Assembly: GCA_965218055.1 (NCBI GenBank)
Contig: CBDCKA010000002.1
Coordinates: 1,860,001 to 1,924,000 of the forward strand
Length of the DNA: 64,000 nucleotides
Direction of reading: 5' to 3'
From: CBDBKE01 sp965218055
GTDB lineage: Bacteria > Acidobacteriota > Terriglobia > JAJPHL01 > JAPKYU01
Position 1 is the stretch's first letter. Each line of letters begins with the position of its first letter. Both the position numbers and the translations under genes were made by a program. The notes beneath the pieces were generated by a model. The model was not told the origin of the DNA and searched no databases. It saw only the letters and a program-made list of their open reading frames with translations. This document shows, piece after piece, positions 26,617 to 36,400 of the stretch.

Positions 26617-27282
26617 ATGAGAGCCTTGCTCCTCGTGCTGATAGTGCCGGTGGGGACCGGCGTCGCGCGCGCGCAGTCGCCGGACATGGTGACCGATCGT
26701 CCGGATCAGACCGAGTCGGCTGCGGTTGTGCCGCGGGGCCTGCTGCAGGTAGAGACGGGATACCTGTTCGCCCGCGACGGCGACGTGGACGGCTATGCGA
26801 TGCCCGGCACCTTATTCCGGATCGGTCTCGGCGGGCGGCTGCAGCTCCGCATCGGCCACGCCGGCATCGTGGGCGGATCGGGACGTCGCGGCGCGGGCGA
26901 CAGCGAGCTTGGCGCAAAGATCAATCTCATCGAGCGCGCGGATGGTTGGCGGCCCGAGCTGGCCCTCTTGGGCGGACTGTCGCTTCCGACCGGCGACCAC
27001 GGGTTCTCGAGCGACGGTGTTGACCCATCGTTCCTTGTGGCATTCGCTCACGAGCTCCTGCCAAGGCTGTCGCTCGGCTACAATGTCGGGGCGGCGTGGG
27101 AGTCCTCCGCCGATCAGCCGGATCGTGACGCGTTCCTCGCTCGGTATCTGCGGCGGGAGTTGGGCGGCGATGCACTGGCTGTGGACGACCATCGAACACC
27201 AGATCGAGACCTTGGCGTCAGTGAACGTGGAGATCGAACACGTCCGCACTATGAAAGACGGTCAGTCCCGAAATGGCTGTGA
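26617..27282 (+). CDS. Transporter-like outer-membrane protein, C-terminally truncated
   Basis: 221 aa from the ATG at 26617. Signal peptide MRALLLVLIVPVGTGVARAQ, then the motif PDMVTDRPDQTESAAVVPRG and alternating beta strands (FRIGLGGRLQLRIGHAGIVG, LALLGGLSLPTGDHGFSSDG), typical of the small family of outer-membrane 'transporter' barrels. After about residue 178 (DRDAFLARYLRRE) the sequence stops looking like a barrel and is arginine-rich, so the natural C-terminus appears to be replaced by junction sequence. It overlaps the next start by 10 bp. Confidence 0.65.
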   Translation: MRALLLVLIVPVGTGVARAQSPDMVTDRPDQTESAAVVPRGLLQVETGYLFARDGDVDGYAMPGTLFRIGLGGRLQLRIGHAGIVGGSGRRGAGDSELGAKINLIERADGWRPELALLGGLSLPTGDHGFSSDGVDPSFLVAFAHELLPRLSLGYNVGAAWESSADQPDRDAFLARYLRRELGGDALAVDDHRTPDRDLGVSERGDRTRPHYERRSVPKWL

Positions 27283-28889
27283 CTTTTAGTCTTCATTTTC
27301 CCACCCAGAACTCGGACCTGCGGACATTCCAGTTGGAAGCCGGACAGGTGTTGTTTGTTTTGGGTGCAAACGGAACAGGCAAGTCGAGCTTGATGTTTCA
27401 ATTTGCCAAGAACAACCTAGGGAAATCGAAAACGATCGCCGCGCATCGGCAAACGTGGATGAATACTGACGCGCTCGACATGACACCTGCGAACAAACTG
27501 CAAACTGAACAGAATATCCAAAGCAGAGATCAACAAAAGCAATCACGATATCGAGATGACTATGCCGCACAGCGCGCTAGCATGACTATCTACGAACTCA
27601 TCGACACAGAAAACGTTCGTGCGAGGGAAATTGCCGCTTTGGTTGACGCTGACGACATGAAGGCTGCTGCTGAAGCCTCAAAAAAGGAAGCACCGATCAC
27701 CATCATCAATGAACTACTTCTGCAGTCAACTATCCCAATTACGATTAGCATCCGCCGGAATGAGCGCGTAATGGCACGAAAGGACAGCGGACCGGAATAT
27801 AGCGCGGCAGAACTATCGGATGGCGAGAGAAACGCGTTGCTGATAGCTGGAAACGTATTGACCGCACCAAGTGGCACGCTCCTAATAATCGACGAACCAG
27901 AACGGCATTTACATCGTTCCATAATATCACCGCTGCTCAGCCAACTGTTCGAACGTCGTTCGGACTGCGGCTTCGTCATATCAACACATGACCACGACTT
28001 ACCCCTAGAGATACCTAACGCGCGAATCCTGCTTCTGCGGTCGTGCCATTTCAACGGTCAGAATGTTGAGAGTTGGGACGCAGACGAACTTCCGACCGAT
28101 GCACCCATTGACGATCTACTAAAGCGGGACCTACTCGGCGGAAGGCGCAACATCTTGTTTGTGGAGGGCACCGAGAGCAGCTTGGATAAGCTGCTGTACA
28201 GCCTGATCTTTCCAATGGTTTCAGTGGTTCCAAAAGGTAGTTGCCATGATGTCGAGCGCGCAGTATCGGGTGTGCGAGCGGGCGAATGCTTTCATTGGCT
28301 TCGCGCCTTTGGGATCACCGATGGGGATGGGTATGCGCCGAACCAAATTGAAGAGAAGAGAGCCAGAGGAGTGTACGCACTCCCCTTCTACTCGGTTGAG
28401 GCCATCTACTTTCATCCAAGAATTATCGAGTGGATTGCAAATCGTATGGCTAGCATTAGGGGTGATGACGCTTCTACTGTGATCGAAAAGGCACTAGCGG
28501 CGGGAGTTGCTTCCATTACCGACAATACCGAACGCCTTAGTCGAAAAGTGGCTAAGAAATCGGTTCGGAAGCTGATAACTGAGCAACTTCCGAACGATGA
28601 CATTCTTCTTGTCGGCGAACCGGTAACTCTTCAGAACAACGCGAACGCTATTCTGGAGACACGAAAGAAAACCCTTGATGCTGCCATCGCGAACGGTGAC
28701 TGGGAGACAGTCCTGACAAAATGTCCGGTGCGAGAATCGAGTGCGTTGGTTGATATTTCGATGGCCCTGGGCTTTCAAAGAAAGCAGGACTACGAGAAGG
28801 CGGTTCGTCAGCTCCTCGCAGATGACGATGATTCCCTCGCATTCGTTAGGGGATTATTTGGCAACCTGTTCGACCAATTAACAGGTTGA
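27273..28889 (+). CDS. AAA ATPase-DUF4435 fusion (PARIS/OLD-like)
   Basis: 538 aa. Walker A GANGTGKSS is at residues 31-39, an ABC-type signature AAELSDGERNALLIAG precedes Walker B TLLIIDEPERHLH near residue 207, and ISTHDHDL follows as H-loop. From about residue 285, RNILFVEGTESSLDKLLYSL begins a DUF4435/TOPRIM-like domain (VEG-x-E-S). In PARIS the AAA protein AriA holds the DUF4435 effector AriB; fused forms are known. Anti-phage abortive activity is inferred from this architecture. No adjacent second effector is evident. Confidence 0.85.
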   Translation: MAVTFSLHFPTQNSDLRTFQLEAGQVLFVLGANGTGKSSLMFQFAKNNLGKSKTIAAHRQTWMNTDALDMTPANKLQTEQNIQSRDQQKQSRYRDDYAAQRASMTIYELIDTENVRAREIAALVDADDMKAAAEASKKEAPITIINELLLQSTIPITISIRRNERVMARKDSGPEYSAAELSDGERNALLIAGNVLTAPSGTLLIIDEPERHLHRSIISPLLSQLFERRSDCGFVISTHDHDLPLEIPNARILLLRSCHFNGQNVESWDADELPTDAPIDDLLKRDLLGGRRNILFVEGTESSLDKLLYSLIFPMVSVVPKGSCHDVERAVSGVRAGECFHWLRAFGITDGDGYAPNQIEEKRARGVYALPFYSVEAIYFHPRIIEWIANRMASIRGDDASTVIEKALAAGVASITDNTERLSRKVAKKSVRKLITEQLPNDDILLVGEPVTLQNNANAILETRKKTLDAAIANGDWETVLTKCPVRESSALVDISMALGFQRKQDYEKAVRQLLADDDDSLAFVRGLFGNLFDQLTG

Positions 28890-28899
28890 GGTACAAGAG

Positions 28900-29055
28900 A
28901 TGGCGTTCGATCGATCACTCAATGAACTGACCACCGTTGACGACCTGACCGAGGAAATCGTGCAGCGACCCGCCGCGTTGGGAATGCTTGAAGGGTCTCG
29001 CCGAGAAATGCGTTTAGCCGGTCGGCGTGGTCGGCGGATATGCGCCGGCACTTGA
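28900..29055 (+). CDS. Short frame, doubtful
   Basis: 51 codons, MAFDRSLNELTTVDDLTEEI then VQRPAALGMLEGSRREMRLA, 10 bp after the ATPase-DUF4435 stop. The first ~32 residues look protein-like and the rest is arginine-rich, as if the gene were truncated by a junction near 29000. No family recognised. Confidence 0.25.
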   Translation: MAFDRSLNELTTVDDLTEEIVQRPAALGMLEGSRREMRLAGRRGRRICAGT

Positions 29056-29873
29056 GCCGAAGGTTGCCTGGTCGACCATGCGGGCGCGGCCTCCGTTCTA
29101 AAGCGGGAACCATTGCGCTAACAATCTGAGGCAGATGTGGCCCTGGACAGCCCGTGCGGCCACGGAGCGGCAGGGAATGCCAACCCGGCGCGTCCGCCGA
29201 GGCCATCCGTCCGTGCACTCCGCAGGGCGCGTTTGGCGCACGCCACTGGCCCACACGCTCGACGTCTGCAAGACATAGACCTCGACCACCGTTTTGTCTG
29301 CAAGTTGCTTAGCCCGCTGGAAGTAGAATGAGTTCTCTCCGGCATGACGCGCAAACACGTTTCTCTTGCGGGTGTATTCTGCCAGGGAAGCGCTCTCACT
29401 TACTGATATGCGGCGGATACTGGCATTAACTACTTGGAGTTTCAATTCCGTTACGGCTGAAAGCAGCCACGTTGTTCGGATGAAGCGGGAGGGCGTGTTC
29501 TCCATAGACCACATCGTTTTCTGTGTCATCTGTCTAGCGCCAGCGATTAAAGGGTTCTTTTCAAAAGGCCGCTTAAAAACGGCTGCCGCCAGACATGGGG
29601 AACTTGACAATACCGTTGAAACGGATGACGCGCTACCCCAGACCGGATGCGATGCTGATTCTGTGCGCCGTACGCTGGCACCTTCGGTTCGGTGCCGTCA
29701 GGCACCAGGAACTCGAACGCCAGTTCGCGAAGCAAGTCGCTAAAATCGAAACCCGATAGGACCCATCTGCCTGGAGATGGGAATACCCACTCCGAGCCGA
29801 TCGAGTGTGCTCGGCCCTCAACCAGCATCTCCAGGGCCCGGGCCGACACGGGCACCTGAAGGAAGACATCGCC
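29056..29873. other. Junk-like junction region of about 820 bp
   Basis: Open frames on both strands overlap, and none has convincing composition, family motifs or a ribosome binding site. The segment likely contains several decayed fragments joined by past insertions and deletions. Confidence 0.4.
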
Positions 29874-30147
29874 ATGAGTGGCCACGACGCATTCGAGCGC
29901 ATCCTGGCCTCGTTGCACGAGGCCAGGCTCGACGATGTCCATTGGCCAACCACCACGGCCCTGATTGACGAGGCCTGCGGCCTGACGAGCAATGCGTTCC
30001 TGGTCGGCGGAAGGCCCGAAGGACGACCTCCGGGTGCTCTTCGTCGGGCTCTACTACCGGGGACAGCGCCGCGAAGACCTGGAACGAAAGTACTTCGAGG
30101 TCTACCATCCCATCGACGAACGTGTGCCGCGCCTGCGGCAATTGCCC
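29874..30147 (+). pseudogene. LuxR-family regulator, N-terminal remnant with frameshift
   Basis: From 29874, with aaggaaga upstream, it reads MSGHDAFERILASLHEARLD then DVHWPTTTALIDEACGLTSN to about 30008. The same protein continues in another frame as GPKDDLRVLFVGLYYRGQRR and KYFEVYHPIDERVPRLRQLP. This is the N-terminal sensory part of a known LuxR-type regulator family of about 400 aa. The HTH is missing, and sequence after about 30147 is unrelated. Confidence 0.75.
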
Positions 30148-30533
30148 GACCCGTGGGCCCTGGCCGCGCGGTGCCCGGCCCCCGCGAAAGGCCGCCGCCA
30201 CGTCCCGAACAATATGGGGCAGTGCCCCATATCGATTCAGGTATTCTTCCCAGATGCCCCTCGATCATGCGAAGGCATGGACTCCCCCTGTGTACAGGCC
30301 GAGGCACGAGTTCGTATGCCGTTAACGAGGCGTCCCGGTCCCCGATCGGTCCCGGCGCGCTGCAGGCGCCGGGCCACCCGCGGGCAGCGGCTGCAGCGCT
30401 TCTGCGCTGCTGTTGGCGCGGGCCCGGGCCGGGCCCCGCGGCCCCGCCCCCGGGGGAGGCCGCCCGAGCGGGCGCGGCGGACCCCGGTCCCTTCGCACAC
30501 CGCCCGGCGGCGGTGGTTATCGGAACTGCGGCC
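30148..30533. other. GC-rich upstream region of GAF-LuxR gene
   Basis: About 385 bp with no gene. The part from about 30345 to 30520 is extremely GC-rich. It holds one perfect dyad at 30212-30232 that may be an operator. Confidence 0.45.
30212..30232. promoter_or_regulatory. Perfect 10-bp-arm palindrome, candidate LuxR-type operator
   Basis: Arms atatggggca and tgccccatat flank a single g, about 300 bp before the GAF-LuxR start and just after the LuxR remnant. It is a typical length and symmetry for a dimeric HTH regulator site. Confidence 0.5.
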
Positions 30534-31493
30534 GTGAAGACCGTGCTGCCCAAGATCTCGCCCGAGACGCTGGCCGAGTGGCAGCGCGTGGTCGACCTGA
30601 CGGCACGGCTCGCCCGGGTGCCGGCGAGCCTGATCATGCAAACCGAGCGTCCGAAACACACGGTCCTGGTGAGTAGCCGCACCGAGGGCAACCCCTACGA
30701 TGTCGGGCGCGAGTACGATCTGAACGCATCGCTCTATTGCCAGGGCGTGTTTGAAAACGACGGCGAGCTGGTGGTCGAGGACGCGACCCGCGACCCGGTC
30801 TGGGCGGCCAACGAGGATCTGGCCTACGGGATGCGCTTCTACATCGGCTATCCCCTGAAATGGCCCAGCGGCGAGGTGTTCGGCACGATCTGCGTGCTCG
30901 ACCGCGAGCGCAACGACCACGCGCTGCTGTTCCGCGAGGGGCTGCAGGCGTTCGCCGGCGTGGTCGAGGCGAACCTGCGGTCGCTGGTCGAGATCGCCGA
31001 ACGCCGCCGGCTCGAAACCGCCCTGCAGCACTCGCTCGACCAGACCGCACGGCAGGTGGTCGAACGCACCAGCGAACTGCAGGACGCCAACACGGCGCTG
31101 CGCGTGCTGCTCGGCAATGTCGAGAAGTCCCACGAGGCGCGCAACGAGCAGATGCTGCAACAGATCAATACGCTGGTGATGCCGCATGTGGCGAAGCTCG
31201 CGCGGCTGGTGGAGCGCGACCGCGCGGCCGTGGAGTACGTGAGCCTGATCGAGACCAACCTCACGACCCTCACCTCGTCGCTGTCATCGAGGATGGCGCG
31301 CGTGTTCCAGGCCTTGACCGCGACCGAAGCCGACGTCGCGCATCTGGTGATGCGCGGCCTGACCACGAAGGACATCGCCGCCACGCTGTCGCGGGCGCCG
31401 AGCACGATCGACTTTCACCGCAACAACATCCGCGCCAAGCTCGGCGTGGAGCGGCGCGTGACCCTGCGCGCGTACCTGCTGTCGATCCGCTGA
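30534..31493 (+). CDS. GAF-domain LuxR-type transcriptional regulator
   Basis: 319 aa from the GTG at 30534. A GAF sensory domain covers about residues 10-165 (LIMQTERPKHTVLVSSRTEG, YCQGVFENDGELVVEDATRD, GMRFYIGYPLKWPSGEVFGT). A coiled-coil linker rich in L/E/R/Q follows at about 165-255, and a LuxR HTH closes the protein (LTATEADVAHLVMRGLTTKD then IAATLSRAPSTIDFHRNNIR). Cytoplasmic signal-responsive activator or repressor; ligand unknown. In-frame sequence upstream of 30534 belongs to the LuxR remnant and GC-rich spacer. Confidence 0.88.
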   Translation: MKTVLPKISPETLAEWQRVVDLTARLARVPASLIMQTERPKHTVLVSSRTEGNPYDVGREYDLNASLYCQGVFENDGELVVEDATRDPVWAANEDLAYGMRFYIGYPLKWPSGEVFGTICVLDRERNDHALLFREGLQAFAGVVEANLRSLVEIAERRRLETALQHSLDQTARQVVERTSELQDANTALRVLLGNVEKSHEARNEQMLQQINTLVMPHVAKLARLVERDRAAVEYVSLIETNLTTLTSSLSSRMARVFQALTATEADVAHLVMRGLTTKDIAATLSRAPSTIDFHRNNIRAKLGVERRVTLRAYLLSIR

Positions 31494-32008
31494 GCGGGGG
31501 CGCCGGCGCCGTGGCGGGCTCCCGAGACCGGGCACAGGACCGGCGAACGGAACGGCCAACACCATGGGGTGTTCCCCCTCATAACCACCCGCGATGTTCT
31601 CGTATACCCATCCTCCCGGCGCGTCGGTAGCATGGCCTCCACGTGATGAACGGCAGGGATGGCATCTGCCGCCCACCCGCGGAGGGCGCTGCGACGGCGG
31701 CGCGGGCAGACCGCGCGCGCGCACTGCCCGGGCGTGCCCGACCGTCCGCGCCGGAGGTGCGGCGGCGTGCCTGCTGGGTCGGCGCAGAGGCCGGTCGCGC
31801 GATGCGCGCCACGGGCGCGACGTCACGAGGGATCTCGATGGTCGACGGGTGGGGCGAGTCACCGGCGGCGACGGACGCCTCACCGATGGCGGCGAGACCA
31901 CCATCGTGATCAACGACGGGAGGCCGCCACGACGGGGAAATAGGGAGCACCGGTTGGCGCTGACATGCTGTGACCTGAAGCGTCGGGAAACGCGATCACA
32001 TCGAGGCG

Positions 32009-32046
32009 TTTTACTCGCGATAACTGGAATTATCGCGCACAAAAAA
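32009..32046. repeat. Recombination site, core ctggaa
   Basis: A left arm ttttactcgcgataa (32009-32023) and a right arm ttatcgcgcacaaaaaa (32030-32046) surround a 6-bp core ctggaa. The same site with complementary core ttccag lies at 33366-33403, so the two are in opposite orientation. The tyrosine recombinase gene lies between them. Confidence 0.75.
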
Positions 32047-32226
32047 CAGTTCCGCGCCAAGTCGGTACGGCGCGAGCGTATCACACCGTGACCCGCATTC
32101 GCCATCACTTTCAGTAATAAACCGCTGAAATCACGGCGGTTCTGTCGGAACAGGGTTGCGTCTGCCGACGGAACAACCGGCGGAGTGCGCCGCGCCCATC
32201 GCGGGACATGTAGCAACAATGTCGAC

Positions 32227-32242
32227 TTTTTGCTCGCGATAA
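32227..32242. repeat. Half recombination site
   Basis: tttttgctcgcgataa is identical to the 16-bp left arm of the site at 33366, but is followed by cgtccc and no matching right arm. Probable decayed or accessory binding site of the recombinase. Confidence 0.55.
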
Positions 32243-32345
32243 CGTCCCAGAGATGTGAGGGCGCCGCTGGGGACGGCGCGGGCGAACCTCTACCCCTGAC
32301 GTGCGCGCCAGCGTCACGACCCGTCGCCTCCAGGGTGGGGCCTGT

Positions 32346-33329
32346 TCAGCGCTGCTGCCGCTCGGCCAGCTGGGCGGCGCCGCTGCGCCGCGCCAGCAAC
32401 CGTTCCCCGTAGCGGTGGACCATGCGCGTCGTCTTCCACCGACCCGACTGCAGGATGGCCGGCAACTCGATGCCACAGGCGATCATGTCCTGCACCGGCC
32501 CGACGCGCGTGCTGTGCCCGGCCAGCGCGTCGACGATGTCGTCGGGAAGCCCGGCGTGGCGCGCCATCCGCTTGTAGATGCGCGGCACCTGGCTCGCGTC
32601 GAGCTGCTCGCCGACCGTGCGATCTTTGCGCACGGAGCGGAACACCCGCCCTCCGTCGACGCCGCCCCGTTCGAGCCACGTCTTGACGAGCTGCACGGTG
32701 TCGCGCGCCAGGTAGAGCGTCGCGCCTCGCCCCTCCGCGTCGGTCTTGCCTGAGCGCACGAGCAGCGTCGCCGTTCCGTCGATTTCCTCCAGTACATCAG
32801 ACACGTCCAGCGAAACCAGCTCGGAGCGCCGCAGCAGCGTGTCGTAGCCCATCGCCAGGAGCGCGCGGTTCCGGGCGTCGATCAACCGGTCTCCGGCCGC
32901 CTCCAGCAGTCGGTTTCGCATCGGCCAGGTCAGTCCCTGGACTTGCGCCTGCCGACGCCCCCGGCGCCGGTGCATCCGTTGCAGGGCGAACCGGACGGCG
33001 GCGCTGTCCAGCGGGTTCGTCTGCCGTAGCGCCTTGTGCACGGTGGCGATGCTGGACACGTAGCGGCGCACCGTCGCCGGAGTCTTGACGCGCGCCATGT
33101 CGTCGATGAACGCGACCACGGTAGGGACGCTGGCGGGCAACGCCGCCCGGAGATGTTGTCGGCACCAGGCTGCGAATATCTCCACGTCGGCTTTCAACGC
33201 GCGTTCGGTGTTGTGGCTGAACGCCCCCCGGGCCGCGTCGAAGTAAGCGGCCAGGGAGTCCACCACCTCCGCGGCGTGTGCCACGCCGGTCACACGCTCG
33301 ACATCGCATGGCGTCTCGGCAATCAGCAT
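32346..33329 (-). CDS. Tyrosine recombinase (phage-integrase family)
   Basis: 327 aa. The SAM-like N-terminal domain (AYFDAARGAFSHNTERALKA) is followed by the catalytic domain: Arg I in YDTLLRRSELVSLD, Lys in LLVRSGKTDAEG, H-x-x-R in ALAGHSTRVGPVQD, and the second H/W plus Tyr nucleophile in ILQSGRWKTTRMVHRYGERL. Complete catalytic set. It lies between two inverted-orientation palindromic sites (32009 and 33366), with a third half-site at 32227, all sharing gctcgcgataa arms. Inversion of the enclosed segment is the predicted reaction. Confidence 0.9.
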   Translation of the reverse strand: MLIAETPCDVERVTGVAHAAEVVDSLAAYFDAARGAFSHNTERALKADVEIFAAWCRQHLRAALPASVPTVVAFIDDMARVKTPATVRRYVSSIATVHKALRQTNPLDSAAVRFALQRMHRRRGRRQAQVQGLTWPMRNRLLEAAGDRLIDARNRALLAMGYDTLLRRSELVSLDVSDVLEEIDGTATLLVRSGKTDAEGRGATLYLARDTVQLVKTWLERGGVDGGRVFRSVRKDRTVGEQLDASQVPRIYKRMARHAGLPDDIVDALAGHSTRVGPVQDMIACGIELPAILQSGRWKTTRMVHRYGERLLARRSGAAQLAERQQR

Positions 33330-33365
33330 CGGGCGGCCTCCCGTTCCGTCGAAAAAGACCGCGCA

Positions 33366-33403
33366 TTTTTGCTCGCGATAATTCCAGTTATCGCGAGCAA
33401 AAA
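33366..33403. repeat. Recombination site, core ttccag, upstream of LRR gene
   Basis: Perfect 16-bp arms tttttgctcgcgataa (33366-33381) and ttatcgcgagcaaaaa (33388-33403) around the 6-bp core. It ends 19 bp before the ATG of the LRR surface protein and 37 bp upstream of the recombinase start. Confidence 0.82.
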
Positions 33404-33422
33404 ACCACAGGGCGAGTCTCGG

Positions 33423-36400
33423 ATGGCACGACGGAGCAGAACAGAGAGCAGCACCCCGGCACCCCTAAAACAGCATCGCCCTAGCACATTTCCCGCCACA
33501 TGTTTAGGGTGCGTTCGGACCCTCCTTGTCCTTCTCGCCGTCTTGTCGGCGGTCCTTCTCGCCGCCGGGAACGCCCGCGCACAGGGTACGGTGGCGACGG
33601 ACCGGGCGGCGCTGGAGGCGCTCTACAACGCGACGGACGGCGCGAACTGGACGGACAACACCAACTGGTTGAGCAACGCGGCCCTCTCGCAATGGCACGG
33701 TGTTACCACGGATGTGAGCGGGCGCGTCACGGAACTGTATCTCACCGACAATAACTTGAGCGGGGAGATCCCGGCCGATCTGGGAGATTTGACCAACCTC
33801 CAGAACCTGTATCTCTGGCAGAATAACTTGAGCGGGGAGATCCCGGCCGAGCTGGGGGGCCTGACCAGCCTCCAGATCCTGTTTCTCGAGGACAGTAACT
33901 TGAGCGGGGAGATCCCGGCCGAGCTGGGGGGCCTGACCAGCCTCCAGAGCCTGTATCTCGCCCAGAATGGATTGAGCGGGGAGATCCCGGCGGAGTTGGG
34001 GGACTTGACCAACCTCCGGACTCTGGATCTCCAGAACAATAACTTGAGCGGGGAGATCCCGGCCGAGCTGGGGGATCTGACCAGCCTCCAGAACCTGTTT
34101 CTCCGGGACAATAACCTGAGCGGGGAGATTCCGGCGGAGCTGGGGGACCTGACCAGCCTCCTGATCCTGTATCTCCGGAACAATAACTTGAGCGGGGAGA
34201 TCCCGGCCGAGCTGGGGGACTTGACCAGCCTCCAGATCCTGGATCTCCAGAACAATAACTTGAGCGGGGAGATTCCGGCCGAGCTGGGGGACCTGACCAA
34301 CCTCCAGAACCTGTATCTCGCCCAGAATGGATTGAGCGGGGAGATCCCGGCCGAGCTGGGAGATCTGACCAGCCTCCAGTACCTGTATCTCTGGGGTACT
34401 GAGTTGAGCGGGGAGATCCCGGCGGAGCTGGGGGACCTGACCAGCCTCCTGGTCCTGGATCTCGCCCGGAATAACTTGAGCGGGGAGATCCCGGCCGAGC
34501 TGGGAGACTTGGCCAGCCTCTGGAGCCTGTTTCTCTGGGGTAATAAGTTGAGCGGAGAGATCCCGGCCGAGCTGGGGGACTTGACCAACCTCTTTGATCT
34601 GGATCTCGCCCAGAATAAGTTGAGCGGGGAGATTCCGGCCGAACTGGGGGACTTGACCAACCTCGAGATCCTATATCTCAACCGGAATAACTTGAGCGGG
34701 CCGATCCCGGAGGAGCTGGGGGACTTGACCAACCTCCAGAGGCTGTATCTCCACAGTAATGAATTGACCGGGGAGATCCCATCTTGGTTGGTGAACCTGA
34801 CAGGGCTTCTGGAGCTGTCACTTTGGAGTAATCAGTTGACCGGAATGATCCCGGCTGAGGTGGCTCCAGCCCAGGACCGGGCGGCGGCGAGAGTGTTCTA
34901 CAACTCCACCGGCGGCGCGAACTGGACGGACAACACCAACTGGCGCTCCAATGAGCCGCTTTCAGAATGGCACGGTGTATCCACGGATGCACAAGGCCGC
35001 GTGGATGAACTGAGGCTTTCCGCCAATGGATTGACCGGAACGATCGGTGCCGAGCTGGGAGTCTTGACCCACCTCACGGGGCTGTATCTCAACGACAACG
35101 AGTTGACGGGGCCGATCCCGCCCGAATTAGAGAACCTGGCCAACCTCCAGGTGTTCGACGTTCGCAACACAGGGTTGTCATGTGTGACGCCGGGGTCTCA
35201 GTTGCACACGTGGCTGACGACGATCAATTCCCAGGGGGCCGTCTGCGCCACCCGGCCTCCCATACCTCCCAGACCGAGAACGTCCGCGCCGGGGGCTCCC
35301 CGGAACCTGACGGCGGTGGCCGGGAACGGCCAGGCCGTGCTGACCTGGGAGGCTCCGGCGAGCGACGGCGGCACGGCCATCACGGATTACGAGTACCGGA
35401 TCAACCAGACGGGGGCATGGATCTCCATTGGCTCCACCCAAACTACCCATACGGTCACCGGGCTCACCAACGGCACGACCTACGTCTTCGAGGTGCGGGC
35501 GGTGAACCGGATCGGCAGGAGCCGAGCTTCCAACCGGGTCGAGGCCACGCTGCCGTGGGTGATGAACTTCGCGCATTTCGCCAATGGGACCGGCATCACC
35601 TCCGAGATGGTGCTCGTGAATGTGTCCCCCCATCCGATCCGGCCCGCAATCTACTTTTACGATCGAGGGGGCCATCTCATTGATCCCGAATCGGTGGTGG
35701 ACGTGACGGTCGATCTGGAGGTCACCGAGGACGGAAGCCTGACCGTCCGGACGGAGATGGAGCCGCTGGGGGAACTCACGATTTCAACCCACGGGCAAGG
35801 CGAGCTGGTGTCGGGATCGGTGAAGGTCCTCTCCGACGGTCCCATCGGCGGCGGCGTGCGCTATAGCGTCCCAGAGATCGGGGTGGCCGGGGTGGGGGCT
35901 AGCGAACCCGTCCGGGACGTCCTCTTTCCGGCCCGCCGCCAGGCGGGAGGAATCCGCACGGCGGCGGCGCTGCACAACCTGGGAGCGGAAGCAATGGAGG
36001 TGAGCTGCCGATTGATGAGCGCGGGCGTCGCGCTGGAAGAGGTGGAGATCCCGCTGGAGGCCAACGGGCAGACCTCCTGGTTCATCGAAGACACGTTCAC
36101 CACGACCGACACGTCGGACTTCCTGGGGTCGGTGCGCTGCACCGTGTTCGGTAGCAGACGGTTCACCGCCATCGCCGTGGAGATGGATGCCGCCCAGCGC
36201 ATCTTCAACACGCTTTCGGTGGTGCCGCTGGACCGGACGGGAGGCGGGGGCGGGGAGACGGTCCTGGATTTTGCGCATTTCGTCAACGGGACTTGGATCA
36301 CCGATCTGGTGTTCTTGAACCTGGAGACCCAGCCGAGCCGTCCCGCCCCCACCCCCTTTCACACGGCCATCCCTCCGAGCCGTCCCGCTATTTATTTCTA

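Larger units (their letters stand above)
31494..32345. other. Non-coding region with recombination sites
   Basis: About 850 bp with only GC-driven frames. It holds a full recombination site at 32009-32046 and a lone half-site at 32227-32242. Otherwise I see nothing in it. Confidence 0.5.

Noticed and set aside
29098..29610. 170-codon - strand frame after the DUF4435 gene
   Set aside because: No family resemblance, uneven composition, no ribosome binding site; treated as decayed sequence.
30148..30520. Continuation of a single long regulator gene from 29805 to 31493
   Set aside because: Although one frame stays open, the middle is GC-biased nonsense; the two ends belong to different LuxR-type families, with a frameshift in the first.
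33733..34860. Possible CRISPR array because of regular repeats
   Set aside because: Repeats are 72 bp, contiguous, in frame and encode LRR units; there are no unique spacers.
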